The position numbers were made by a program, and so were the translations under genes. A DNA stretch of 64,000 nt from the NCBI RefSeq assembly GCF_007750855.1, contig NZ_CP036291.1, positions 3,410,001-3,474,000 of the forward strand. Direction: 5' to 3'. The notes below the pieces were generated by a model. That model saw only the letters and a list, made by a program, of their open reading frames with translations. It did no database searches and was not told the origin of the DNA. Shown piece by piece: positions 18,454 to 27,338 of the stretch; the first letter of the stretch is position 1; each line of letters begins with the position of its first letter. Source of the DNA: Pirellulimonas nuda (GTDB taxonomy: Bacteria; Planctomycetota; Planctomycetia; Pirellulales; Lacipirellulaceae).

Positions 18454-19410
18454 TTAGTTGTCCGACGTAGCTGGGGTAGCCACTTGAGGCAGTCGCTCAA
18501 TTCTTGGATCGAGTTTGTGAATCCAAAGCCAATTGTTACATGCCTTGTCAGGCATAGGAGAATCTACAGAGACAAGTGACAAATGGTAGCGCAAGCCGCG
18601 TCGTCGTGTAGAAAGCCAGAACCCCTGGAAACCAAGGTCGGTCAAGTAGGACGCAATCTCTGCTTGGCTCGACTGTGCCCTTTGCAGATGCCTCTCAACA
18701 CACTCCAACACTATTATAGGCGTATTCTCCACAAGCATGTCTCGAGATCCCCGCAACACCTCCATTTCCAATCCCTCAACATCAATCTTGATGACCATCG
18801 ACTGAGACTCGCTTGCGTCTACAATATCAGGAAGACGACGAACATCGACCTTTATGGCTGCGGTCACGGAGGACCGGTCAGTGAGCGGCACATTCGCAAG
18901 TGTTCCCGATCCAGTGTGATTATCGAAGACACTAAGTGTTAGATTTCCAGTGTTACTGCCTACAGCGACGGGATGAATACTTACGAAACTGTTCAAGCTG
19001 TTTTGCTCAATCGTGGCCTGTAAACGGTTCACACATGTAGGATTTGGTTCAATAGAATGCACTTTCCCTCCGTGGCCTACGATCGACGCGGCCAAGAGTG
19101 ATAGCATTCCGTAGTTGGCACCAACATCGATGAACGTGTCACCTCGCCTCAGTGCGGCTAGCAAGGCGAGTTGCGTATCCAGTTCGTAATATCGACCGAG
19201 AAAAAATGTCAGCCGATCAGACCAATTGGATAGGTCTAAATCCATCTGGTAGCCGTGCCACTTTCCCCGCATAGTGACGACCCGCGCGTCTTTCCATCGC
19301 TTATTCGTACGATCTCGCCCAACGCCGGCAATTGTGCAAAGTTTGCCCCAGCCCGGGCATTCAATGCGAGTCAGAGGCAAGATCAGGAACGGCAATATTG
19401 GCGTTGACAC
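18454..19410 (-). CDS. FkbM-family methyltransferase (third of three)
   Basis: SAM-dependent methyltransferase of 318 residues. Motif I is TFIDVGANYGMLSLLAASIVG, followed by KVHSIEPNPTCVNRL; the family signature is MVIKIDVEGLEMEVLRGS. The C-terminal part (LTDLGFQGFWLSTRRRG) resembles the lid region of FkbM enzymes. It is not a close copy of its neighbour at 17488, so the pair looks like two acquired enzymes with different target hydroxyls, not a recent duplication. The annotated start is the longest in the frame; the region before residue 60 is poorly conserved and the true start could be later. Confidence 0.87.
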   Translation of the reverse strand: MSTPILPFLILPLTRIECPGWGKLCTIAGVGRDRTNKRWKDARVVTMRGKWHGYQMDLDLSNWSDRLTFFLGRYYELDTQLALLAALRRGDTFIDVGANYGMLSLLAASIVGHGGKVHSIEPNPTCVNRLQATIEQNSLNSFVSIHPVAVGSNTGNLTLSVFDNHTGSGTLANVPLTDRSSVTAAIKVDVRRLPDIVDASESQSMVIKIDVEGLEMEVLRGSRDMLVENTPIIVLECVERHLQRAQSSQAEIASYLTDLGFQGFWLSTRRRGLRYHLSLVSVDSPMPDKACNNWLWIHKLDPRIERLPQVATPATSDN

Positions 19411-19531
19411 GCTTGAACTCTCCGATTAGCTGTAATTTCCTATCCTATCCCAGCCAGGTCTTCGCGACACGGTGTCAAGGACCGCCCGAATGAAGACGGC
19501 ACCGCCTTCTAACGATTCATGGAAGCTCAGG

Positions 19532-20647
19532 TTAGGTGGATCTTGCTATAACAGCGCCCCACTGCTGGCGCCACGCCTCCGAGACGTAACTGTTCCATAC
19601 GTCAACCGCATTCCGACTGATGCGAAGCCGTTCTTTCTCGTCCAACATGTACCGCTTGCACTTGCTGCCGAGGTCTTCTAAGTCCCAACGAACTGGCACG
19701 TAAGTTTCATAAGGAAGGTAGATATTCGGATTAGTTTCGATGTGACTCATGTCTGGCTTTAATAGCATCGCACCGCAAAGAACAGCCTCAAAGTCGCGCC
19801 AGCAGACTTCTCCGTAACCGAACGGGCTAAAGCACATCTTGCTGGCTCTCAGCTCGCGCAAGAATGTTACGCGTGGCACGCGGGTCGTTTCTATTAACGC
19901 GTTGGGTAACTGCAGCGCTTGCACAGCATCAAGGCAACGTCGGCGCATGTGTCCGTACCAAGTGGAAGCAGTGTCGGGAACATGCATGCGGCAGTGTAGG
20001 CCAATCAGTCGATCGTGATTCTCGTGGTGCTTTCTGCTAAGTTCTCTTATCAGTCGAGAGCTCGTCGCAAAATTCCACCCGACGTAGAGCTTCTTGTCGA
20101 TGAGTGACTGGTCGACACCCGCCCCACGCGGAGGTAGCAGCTTCGGATCCCACTGTGCCTCATATTCTACGAGGTTTGTGTCACACATTCCCGTAGCGTA
20201 CGAAGATCTGTCGATGAGCGCTTGCTTCTTTACGTACAAGTCAACAAAATCAAAGATGTACGGGTTGGGCAGGTGAAGCGGCGCAAACCAGTCCAGGTAT
20301 ATGACGCGCGCCTCGGGGCGAACCGCTCGCACCTGATCGATCAGTCGGACGGTCTCGTCCTTGGGTGTGTTCCACTTTGTCTGTAAGAGTACTGTGTCGA
20401 AGGGCAACTTCTTCCAATAGCAACACGGAAGGGCGCTTTCACGCTTGACTTCCCACACTTTATCACCAATGGAACCGGCCCGGCCATCAAAGATCGGATC
20501 GACTTGCGCGCCGGGTATTTGACCTCTTTCCGAGAACACCAGGAATCGTCCGGCTGGACGGGGAAGAACGTGCAGCAATGCTTCGTCCCGTAGAGTCCGT
20601 ACTGCCCTGGATAGCCGAACTTTCATGAATTGATTGCTTCCTGCCAT
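19532..20647 (-). CDS. Glycosyltransferase, CgeB/exostosin-like
   Basis: Protein of 371 residues that looks like a GT-B glycosyltransferase of the CgeB/exostosin-like group. The C-terminal half contains KMCFSPFGYGEVCWRDFEAV, then LCGAMLLKPDMSHIETNPN and YETYVPVRWDLEDL, typical of the nucleotide-sugar-binding part of these enzymes. The N-terminal half has a Rossmann-like segment (VRPEARVIYLDWFAP). A second in-frame ATG at 20626 follows an AGGA at 12 bp, so the first 7 residues may not be made. Donor and acceptor are unknown. This is the last gene of the AT-richer cassette; the genes beyond it return to high GC. Confidence 0.7.
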   Translation of the reverse strand: MAGSNQFMKVRLSRAVRTLRDEALLHVLPRPAGRFLVFSERGQIPGAQVDPIFDGRAGSIGDKVWEVKRESALPCCYWKKLPFDTVLLQTKWNTPKDETVRLIDQVRAVRPEARVIYLDWFAPLHLPNPYIFDFVDLYVKKQALIDRSSYATGMCDTNLVEYEAQWDPKLLPPRGAGVDQSLIDKKLYVGWNFATSSRLIRELSRKHHENHDRLIGLHCRMHVPDTASTWYGHMRRRCLDAVQALQLPNALIETTRVPRVTFLRELRASKMCFSPFGYGEVCWRDFEAVLCGAMLLKPDMSHIETNPNIYLPYETYVPVRWDLEDLGSKCKRYMLDEKERLRISRNAVDVWNSYVSEAWRQQWGAVIARST

Positions 20648-20744
20648 ATGGACTAATATGCCAAACGGGATTAGCGGTGCCTCGTCGCTTAAGCCAATCT
20701 GATACCTTGGGATTGCATGAGAGACTTACTCCGGGCTCTTCCTG

Positions 20745-21800
20745 TTAAACTCGCGTCCGGTGTCCTTGCTTGGAAGGCGTGCCGATCGCGTGCTGGCTGT
20801 ATTCAATCAACTGCGTGCGGGAACCGCGCAGGCGATTCCATGAGTATTGGAGCGATCCAAGCGTTTGGGGCCACTTGGCCAGCACGCAGGCCGTTGAATA
20901 GAGCAAGGCCGATGCCCACGGATCGCGATGCCGGCGCATCCGGCTAGCACTGGTTTTTGCAATCAGCAGCACGTAGGCGAGCGCCGTGGCGATCAGCGAT
21001 GCGCCACCGGTAAAGGGCCAGACGGCAAAGGCGATGAACGGCAGCAGCGCCCAAAACCAGATGCTCACGAGCTTCCGCCAGCGGTGCCGTTCGGTGAGCG
21101 ATCCGTGCAGCGCGGCGACCTCCGCGTAGGCGTGCCCGCCGCGGACGGTCCGCCTCCACCATTGGCGGAATGTCGACATGCGAATGTCGTGGTAGGTCAT
21201 CTCAGAATCGAGGCGCCAAATCTTCCAGCCGTTCTTGCGCAGGCGTGTGCAAAGCTCCGGCTCTTCGCCGGCGATTAGGGTCTCGCGATAGCCGCCAACC
21301 TCCTCGAAAGCGTCCCGACGAAAGAGGGCGTCGCCCCCACAGGAGTGGGTCTCGCCGGCGAGCGTTTCCCACTCCATTTCAGTAAGCCGATGGTAGACGT
21401 TGAGGTGCGGATGGGTCTCGCGTCGGCGGCCACAGACGACGGCCGCCTGCGGCTTAGAGTTTAGAAAGGCCAAGCCGGCTCGCATCCAGCCGCCAATCAC
21501 TTCACAGTCGCCATCGACGAACTGCACAAACTTCACATTGGGGGCAAGCTGCTGCAAACGCCTGAACCCGGCGTTGCGCGCCCGAGCCGCAGTAAAGCCG
21601 CCCCGCGTGTCGAGCTGTACGGCGTCGACGCCTAGCGCTTGGGCGACCGCGAGGCTATTGTCGCTAGAGCCCGAGTCGACGTAAACCACGTGGTCCAGAT
21701 CTCGCACCAGCGACTCCAAGCAGGCCCGGAGCCGTTCACCCTCGTTGCGGCCAATGGCGATGGCCCCCACTTTCGTTCTGATGTCTTGGGCGGCAGTCAA
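20745..21800 (-). CDS. Glycosyltransferase family 2 with C-terminal membrane segment
   Basis: GT-A enzyme of 351 residues. It begins VGAIAIGRNEGERLRACLES after a short lead, has the metal-binding DGD in VQFVDGDCEVIGGW, and GGDALFRRDAFEEVGGYRE, typical of GT2 enzymes. A hydrophobic stretch around WFWALLPFIAFAVWPFTGGA gives one or two membrane helices near residues 250-290. The frame is open to 21923, but I place the start at a TTG (21800): it overlaps the upstream sulfotransferase stop as TTGA, and AGGAGG lies 7 bp before it. The gene is probably translationally coupled to that sulfotransferase. Confidence 0.87.
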   Translation of the reverse strand: MTAAQDIRTKVGAIAIGRNEGERLRACLESLVRDLDHVVYVDSGSSDNSLAVAQALGVDAVQLDTRGGFTAARARNAGFRRLQQLAPNVKFVQFVDGDCEVIGGWMRAGLAFLNSKPQAAVVCGRRRETHPHLNVYHRLTEMEWETLAGETHSCGGDALFRRDAFEEVGGYRETLIAGEEPELCTRLRKNGWKIWRLDSEMTYHDIRMSTFRQWWRRTVRGGHAYAEVAALHGSLTERHRWRKLVSIWFWALLPFIAFAVWPFTGGASLIATALAYVLLIAKTSASRMRRHRDPWASALLYSTACVLAKWPQTLGSLQYSWNRLRGSRTQLIEYSQHAIGTPSKQGHRTRV

Positions 21801-22741
21801 GCCATCGCCTCCTGTCGCATTGCGTCGGCGAGCAGGGAGGCGCTCAAGCCTGGCCGCCACTCGAGCGGATGGCGGCTCACGACTTCTCGGAACCGCTCGC
21901 ACGAGAGCGGCGACGAGAGCCAACCACCGAGCACACGGAGGTCATCGTCGAAGGCCTTGAGAAGGCGTGCCTCGGTCTCGGGGCGGAGCTCGGGTTTGGC
22001 GGGCAGCCTCCAGAGCGACTTAACGCGATCACGCACTCTCTTCGGAACGAGCGTCCTGCGTAGCCAGGAAATGCCGGGGGCGTGTACGACGGCGTCTCGC
22101 AGTCGGCTGGTCCGCAGCCGCTCGTTTGAGCGGTTTTGGGCGGCGACTTCATCATTCCAGGCGGGTTTCTGTCCAAGACCGAGGAAGTCGGTGATCCGCT
22201 CAAGCTCTCCCTGCGGCGTCACCTTCAGCCGCTCGAAGAACACCGGAAGCACCTGGCATGGGCCGAACGCTTCCAGGTAGGGCGCCAGCTGGCGGGCATA
22301 GCGACCGTAGTCGATCAACCCGGGAAAGGCGTCGATCGCGTCGTCGATTGAGAGGTTGACGTTGCGGACCGACCACTCGTGCATGTATTGCGAAACGAGG
22401 CGATCGACCGGATGCCGCATCACGTAGATGAGCTTCAGACGCGGAAATGCCGCGTGCATCCGTTCCACCGTAGCGGGATACGTCGGAAGCTTCGTGTAGT
22501 GCGTGCTGGATTCCCCGCGCAGGTCCCCGGGCCGCGCGTCGTCGAACAGGCCGCGGTACCAGTTTTCTCCGCGTGCGTAGACCTCGTCGTCGGAGAAGTA
22601 GCAAGGCTCCTTGGGCGTGCACATGAAGACGCCCGGCTGCGCAGCGAGCTGCTCGTGCAGTGTGGATGTCATGCACTTCATCGCGCCAATGACGATGAAG
22701 TCAGGACCGCACTCGGTTGCTTTTTGGGGCTCGGTGGTCAT
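21797..22741 (-). CDS. Sulfotransferase family protein (second)
   Basis: PAPS-dependent sulfotransferase of 314 residues. The 5'-phosphosulfate loop GAMKCMTSTLHEQL is near residue 18, KEPCYFSDD follows, and the 3'-phosphate motif is YVMRHPVDRLVSQYMHEW. The RGESSTHYTKLPTY segment is typical of heparan-sulfate-like and bacterial polysaccharide sulfotransferases. Unlike the first sulfotransferase at 6934, this one is GC-rich and sits in the conserved part of the locus, so sulfation may be a core property of the polymer. It abuts GT2 genes on both sides, with 4-bp or shorter spacing, in a tight operon. Confidence 0.88.
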   Translation of the reverse strand: MTTEPQKATECGPDFIVIGAMKCMTSTLHEQLAAQPGVFMCTPKEPCYFSDDEVYARGENWYRGLFDDARPGDLRGESSTHYTKLPTYPATVERMHAAFPRLKLIYVMRHPVDRLVSQYMHEWSVRNVNLSIDDAIDAFPGLIDYGRYARQLAPYLEAFGPCQVLPVFFERLKVTPQGELERITDFLGLGQKPAWNDEVAAQNRSNERLRTSRLRDAVVHAPGISWLRRTLVPKRVRDRVKSLWRLPAKPELRPETEARLLKAFDDDLRVLGGWLSSPLSCERFREVVSRHPLEWRPGLSASLLADAMRQEAMA

Positions 22742-22742
22742 C

Positions 22743-23732
22743 TCAAGACTGGCGATCCGACGGTTTGTGGGGCTTCATCGGTGACCACGCGTTCGTCCAG
22801 ATGTCCCGCCATTCGGCACGGCAGACGCTGCTTGGTCGGTTACCGACGAGCTCGCGGGCGAGCGAGATCGTCCGGCCGCCGTGCCACAGCGCATTGGCGA
22901 TCCACAGGCGGTGGCGGCCGTAGAACTTGGCGTAGTAACGGTTGCGTGAGAGGTACCAGTAGCGGGGCCGTCGCTCGCGCTTGGCGGCGAGTGATTTCAA
23001 CGGGTTGCTCCGCCCACGCAAGTGCACCACGCGGGCGTCTGGGTAGTGTACCACACGCCACCCCGCTTGCCGGGCAAGTCGGCAGTAGTCGGCGTCGTCG
23101 AAGTAGAGGTAGTAGCCCTCGTCGAGCAAGCCGCAAGCTTGGAAGACCTCACAGCGGATTAGGGCGCACGCGAAGCTGATCCACTCGGCGTCGTGCGGCG
23201 CGTCTGCGATCGGTAGGGCGCCGTGCCCTCTCCGGAAGCAGCGGCTGACCGGGCCGGTCGCTGCCGAGTGAATGAACTCGTGCAGCGGCGTGAAATCGAG
23301 AAACGCGCTGGTCTGGGGCGTGCCATCAGGCCACTCGAGCCGCGGCCCGAGGATACCCACGTCGGGTCGCGCGTCGAGGGCCGAGCAGAGGGCACGCAAG
23401 GCCCCTGGCCGGACGATCGTGTCGGCGTTGAGCAGCATGAGGTACTCGGGCGGCGTCTCAGAGGCCATCGCCGGACCCAGGATCACGTTGTTGCCCCCAG
23501 CAAATCCACGATTGGGGGAGACCGCCACGACCGACGCCCAATCACCCCATCCGTTCTCGTCGATCGCGTGGTTCAGTTGTGTAACCGACTCCGGGCCTGT
23601 TCCGTTCTCGCAGACCTGAACGCGCGCGTCCGGCACTTCCCCAACCTGGGGTGCGATCGATCGCAGGCAGTCGATCGCGAGATCCGCCGACCGGTAGCAC
23701 ACGATCACAACCAACAGTTTCGTGGGGCCCAC
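22743..23732 (-). CDS. Glycosyltransferase family 2 (rhamnosyltransferase-like)
   Basis: GT-A enzyme of 329 residues. It opens with LLVVIVCYRSADLAIDCLRS, then VVAVSPNRGFAGGNN and LMLLNADTIVRPGALRAL (the DxD-like NAD motif), and later the GGRT/YFDDADYCRLARQAGW region typical of GT2 enzymes of the WcaA/rhamnosyltransferase type. I place the start at a GTG (23732) with GGGGAG 9 bp upstream, just after the stop of the epimerase gene. An ATG at 23765 in the same frame would add 11 residues and overlap the epimerase gene by 29 bp. With an RmlC-type epimerase nearby, transfer of a deoxyhexose is plausible but unproven. Confidence 0.88.
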   Translation of the reverse strand: MGPTKLLVVIVCYRSADLAIDCLRSIAPQVGEVPDARVQVCENGTGPESVTQLNHAIDENGWGDWASVVAVSPNRGFAGGNNVILGPAMASETPPEYLMLLNADTIVRPGALRALCSALDARPDVGILGPRLEWPDGTPQTSAFLDFTPLHEFIHSAATGPVSRCFRRGHGALPIADAPHDAEWISFACALIRCEVFQACGLLDEGYYLYFDDADYCRLARQAGWRVVHYPDARVVHLRGRSNPLKSLAAKRERRPRYWYLSRNRYYAKFYGRHRLWIANALWHGGRTISLARELVGNRPSSVCRAEWRDIWTNAWSPMKPHKPSDRQS

Positions 23733-23736
23733 TCGG

Positions 23737-24693
23737 CTATGCTCCCCGATCGCGGGCGGGCTCATCGGGGCATTGGTAGTAGTCGGCGACCTGGTCCCAA
23801 GCCTCACTTTCGCACCAATCTAGCGTACCGTCGTCGGCCGGCATTGTGTTGATGCGGACGCGCGGCTCTGAGAAGTCGATCTGATCGGCGAGTTCAAGGC
23901 CACACGGCAAAGAAAGCCGCGTCCCGATCTCCTTCGCGAATCGAGTTGCGAACGCCCCCTGGCTCTCGACGTAGCCGCTCGGGTTGCGGGTCGAGTAGCC
24001 AGAGTCTTCCGGCAACCCGCCGACGAACGTCGCGTAGGCCTTTGCAAGCAGCGAGACGTGGACGTTGTCGCGCACGTAGGCCGGCGTCTGTACACGGGCA
24101 ACCTCCCCCGCCTGCCAGCACCGCATCAGGTAGGCCGTAAACCGCGGCTCTTCGAGCGGCCCGAACGGGTTCGAGATCACGAACTTGCCGAGCGCCATCC
24201 GGTGTTGCTCGGCAAAGAATCGGAAAGTCGACGCCGTAAGCGCCTTGGAGAGCCCGTAGGGGCTGAAGCTCCCCATCGGCTCGCTCCCGGCGCCCTCGTG
24301 CTCTTCGAAGACGCTGCCTGTGATCACGATCCGTCGGCACCCCGACTCGACCAATGCGCGGATAACCGTGTTGAGATTGCGCGTGTTGTGCTGCAGGGCA
24401 GTGGCGTAGTCGAACTCTGGGCTCTTGTAGTCGGTGACCTCGGCCCCGTGATGGCAGAGGACATCTGGCCGGAAGTCGCGGATCAGATCCACCATCGTCG
24501 CGTCGCCGAACCGGCAGCCGAACAACAGCCGGCAGGCGTCGGGGAGCATCGTTATGCGCCGCCCCCGCAGCCCCTCGTAACTGTCGGCGGACGGGCGGGT
24601 CATCGTGGCGCAGACCTCGTGCCCGGCCTCCACCAGTGCGCGGACAAACCAGCTTCCCGTGAACGAGCTAGCGCCTGTCAGGACGATCTTCAT
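23737..24693 (-). CDS. NAD-dependent sugar epimerase/dehydratase
   Basis: Short-chain dehydrogenase of the extended type, 318 residues. The nucleotide-binding motif is at the N-terminus (MKIVLTGASSFTGSWFVRAL), and the catalytic Ser and YxxxK are in SFSPYGLSKALT. A substrate-binding segment ISNPFGPLEEPRF follows. Such enzymes act on NDP-sugars by 4-epimerisation, 4-reduction or 4,6-dehydration. The frame extends to 24765, but the ATG at 24693 gives the canonical N-terminus. It lies 4 bp before the GT2 gene, so its product sugar is probably used by that enzyme. Confidence 0.87.
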   Translation of the reverse strand: MKIVLTGASSFTGSWFVRALVEAGHEVCATMTRPSADSYEGLRGRRITMLPDACRLLFGCRFGDATMVDLIRDFRPDVLCHHGAEVTDYKSPEFDYATALQHNTRNLNTVIRALVESGCRRIVITGSVFEEHEGAGSEPMGSFSPYGLSKALTASTFRFFAEQHRMALGKFVISNPFGPLEEPRFTAYLMRCWQAGEVARVQTPAYVRDNVHVSLLAKAYATFVGGLPEDSGYSTRNPSGYVESQGAFATRFAKEIGTRLSLPCGLELADQIDFSEPRVRINTMPADDGTLDWCESEAWDQVADYYQCPDEPARDRGA

Positions 24694-24898
24694 GCATGCA
24701 AGAGGGGAGAGTTTGCTCGGACGGAATCGGTAGGCGCCCGGTCGCAAACCGGACAGCAGCCGCATACGGGCTCAGTTTAACCACTGCGTCCTGGCCGGCC
24801 ATACGGAAATTAGCCGCACTTGCACGGCTCCTCGACCTGATAATTTCTCGAAACTGTCGCCCTCAGCGGCCGCGGCCGATCGGACAGGAGAACACGAC

Positions 24899-25456
24899 CT
24901 AAGCGATCGATTCAGGCCAGTGGTAGCCGGGATCGAAATCCGGCGCGCCGGCGTCCTTTTCTGAGAGCGAAACGGGCCGCCTCGGCCACTCGATTGCAAA
25001 CCTGGGGTCGTCCCAGCGAACGATCCGTTCGGATTCGGGCGCGTAGAACTGGTCAACTAAGTACAGCGCTTCGGCGTCGGCCGAGAGCGTCAAGAAGCCG
25101 TGAGCAAATCCGTGCGGCACGTACATCATCAGCCGGTTGTCGGCGGAAAGCTCGGCTCCGAACCACTTCCCGTGTGTGGGGGAGTGGGGGCGAAGATCAA
25201 CGATGCAATCCCAGAGCGAGCCGCGGACACACCGCACGAGCTTCGTTTCCGCGTTCGGCGGGAGCTGATAATGCAGGCCCCGCAGCGTGCCGGGCGTGGC
25301 GGTCAGTGAGTTGTTGGCCTGCACGTATTCGGTCACGAGCCCGTGGGCGGAGAACTCCCGCTCGCAGAAAATCCGGGCGAAAAACCCACGCTGGTCCCCG
25401 CGGAGTTCGGGCTCAATCAGGAACGCACCGTCGAGTTCGGTAGGGTGAAACAGCAC
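24899..25456 (-). CDS. rfbC: dTDP-4-dehydrorhamnose 3,5-epimerase family (RmlC-like)
   Basis: Cupin-fold sugar 3,5-epimerase of 185 residues, the usual length. It shows DQRGFFARIFCEREF, VQANNSLTATPGTLRGLHYQ (with the catalytic His), LWDCIVDLRPHSPTHGKW, and YVPHGFAHGF followed by YLVDQFYAPESERIVRWDDP. Known enzymes convert dTDP-4-keto-6-deoxyglucose to the L-lyxo-keto sugar in dTDP-L-rhamnose synthesis. RmlA, RmlB and RmlD are not in the window; the two neighbouring epimerases could supply related steps. The chosen GTG start has AGGAG 8 bp upstream; a TTG at 25474 is an alternative. Confidence 0.88.
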   Translation of the reverse strand: MLFHPTELDGAFLIEPELRGDQRGFFARIFCEREFSAHGLVTEYVQANNSLTATPGTLRGLHYQLPPNAETKLVRCVRGSLWDCIVDLRPHSPTHGKWFGAELSADNRLMMYVPHGFAHGFLTLSADAEALYLVDQFYAPESERIVRWDDPRFAIEWPRRPVSLSEKDAGAPDFDPGYHWPESIA

Positions 25457-25543
25457 GCCGACAGCTCCTCTCAAGGCATGGGAATCGAGCGACCGCCGAA
25501 GCCGCCCGTGAACGCGCCGCTGCGCATGATTCGATTCTCGGGG

Positions 25544-26569
25544 TCAAGACGCCCCGGCGGTAGCCGCTGGCTGTAGCTTGCCGAGGGTCTTGCGTAGGGA
25601 CCGGAGACGGACGAACTGCTCCCCTTCGAAATCGTCTCGGCTAAAGCCCTTGCTGACCATGTGGGCGTGGAGCTCGCGCATCCCGCGCTCTAGGTCGTAC
25701 TCGAGTCGAAACGTCGGGAGCAGCTGACCCAGCTTGTCGAACTTAACCCGGTAGTTTCGCGGGTCTTCGCCTACCTCGCCGGTGTAAGCCACCTCGGCCG
25801 TCGGGATCAGGTTCTGCACCATGTCGCCGACGTCACGAACCTGATAGTTGGCGTCGTTGCCGCCGATATTGACGGCCTGGTTGTGGATCACCTCAGCCGG
25901 AGCTTCGACGAACGCCAAGAAAGCCCGTGCGATGTCGCGACAGTGGATTAAGGGCCGCCAAGGTGAGCCGTCCGACTGGATCCGGATCTCGCCGAAGGCC
26001 AGCGCCGAAGCGAGTAAGTTATTCACCACCAAGTCGATCCGCAGCATCGGCGAGTCGCCGTACGCGGTGGCGTTGCGGAGGTAGGCCGGGGTAAAGCCGT
26101 CGCCCGCTAGCTCCCCAACGAGCCGCTCGGTGTCGATCTTGCTCTGGGCGTACGCGGTTATTGGATTGAGCGGATCAGTCTCCGAAAGATCGAGCTTCTC
26201 GCCAGCCCCGTAGACTGAACACGACCCCGAAAACAAGTACCGCTGCACCCCAGCGCGTTTGGCTCGGCGAGCCAGTTCCACCGAGGCGTCACGATTGACC
26301 CGCAGCGTGAGTTCCGGGTCGAGCTGGCCCATGGGATCGTTGCTGATCGCAGCAAGGTGGCAAATCGCGTCCAGCCCCTCCAATTGTGATTCCGTGAGCT
26401 GGCTGACGTCACATCGCAGCTCTCGGTCGGGCTGAACCAGCGGCTCCCACTGGCAGCCAGCAAACAGCCCGAGGTCGCAGCCGACCACCTGGTGCCCGGC
26501 GGCCTTGAGCACATCGACGAGGTGCGCGCCGATATAACCGAGGTGACCGGTGACAAGTACATTCGCCAT
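25544..26569 (-). CDS. NAD-dependent epimerase/dehydratase
   Basis: Extended short-chain dehydrogenase of 341 residues. N-terminal [19 protein letters not shown] binds NAD(P); [17 protein letters not shown] and [16 protein letters not shown] are typical of NDP-sugar epimerases; catalytic YxxxK is in [12 protein letters not shown]. The C-terminal part has [14 protein letters not shown], as in the CDP-/dTDP-sugar subgroup. It is transcribed with the RmlC-like gene 88 bp downstream, so both probably act on the same deoxysugar pathway. This is the first gene of the leftward run, and its promoter should lie in the 26570-27338 gap. Confidence 0.88.
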   Translation of the reverse strand: MANVLVTGHLGYIGAHLVDVLKAAGHQVVGCDLGLFAGCQWEPLVQPDRELRCDVSQLTESQLEGLDAICHLAAISNDPMGQLDPELTLRVNRDASVELARRAKRAGVQRYLFSGSCSVYGAGEKLDLSETDPLNPITAYAQSKIDTERLVGELAGDGFTPAYLRNATAYGDSPMLRIDLVVNNLLASALAFGEIRIQSDGSPWRPLIHCRDIARAFLAFVEAPAEVIHNQAVNIGGNDANYQVRDVGDMVQNLIPTAEVAYTGEVGEDPRNYRVKFDKLGQLLPTFRLEYDLERGMRELHAHMVSKGFSRDDFEGEQFVRLRSLRKTLGKLQPAATAGAS

Positions 26570-27338
26570 CAAGAGGTCCTGGGGCTAACTTCGGGGGTGC
26601 GGGGCTATCGGGTCGAGTACTCAAACGTGGTTGCCACCGGCGTGTCTCGTCGAACTCGGCTGCCTCAAGCCGTCGCTGGAGACGGACCGGCGGGCGGCTC
26701 GCAATAATCGCCCTTCGAGGCTCTCGCCCAGGGGGATCCTCCGGGCGCCGCTCTGGAAGACGCCCTGGTTGCGCTGCGGTCTTCAAGCATAGCAAGCGGT
26801 TTGCGGTAGTGCACCGCTTGCCACCGGTTTTCGCCGGCACGGGAGTGTTGGCACGCTCAGAAGCCCTGTTTGGAAGATCCGGAATATGCCAGTTTGGCGT
26901 AACAAGAAACGGGCGGAGTAACTCCGGCTACATCATCCGGCCTCTAAGAAAGCCCATAGAAGGCGAGCATTGCGCGACGCTCAAGTTTGTCCATCCCACC
27001 GATGTGGCCCCGCGTGAGGCGTTTTTCGCCGGGCCGAATTCGGGCGGCATGCCTCTCCAGGACACAACCGCAAAAACTACCCATACAGTGAAGTTGGCCC
27101 GGCAAATTCTCAATATAAAAAACTTCCGGCCGTGCCGCGGGGCGCCCGCAAAATCCTCACCGAGTCGCGGGCCAATGCCCCAGATACGTGCCCAAACTGC
27201 TTGATGCATCCTGCGCCGCGGTTATCATCGGGGTCGGGTACAAGGCTGTCCGCCCCCGTGCGCCAAGTGCCTCCCCGGCCTGACACACGCATGCCCCGCC
27301 GGGAGCGATCCCCCCTCCCTTTCCTCCTCCGCCCTTGA
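26570..27338. other. Divergent intergenic region
   Basis: Between the leftward epimerase operon and the rightward GT2 gene. I see no convincing gene. It should contain promoters for both directions. A TTGGCACG at 26848-26855 resembles a sigma-54 -24 element, but the downstream GC is one base too far (11 instead of 10). Confidence 0.6.

Noticed and set aside
26848-26864. Sigma-54-like TTGGCACG in the 26.6-27.3 kb gap
   Set aside because: The GC element is 11 instead of 10 bp after GG, which normally prevents sigma-54 binding.
26809-27204. 131-codon plus-strand frame in the divergent gap
   Set aside because: No motif, no ribosome site and an overlapping frame of similar length on the other strand.
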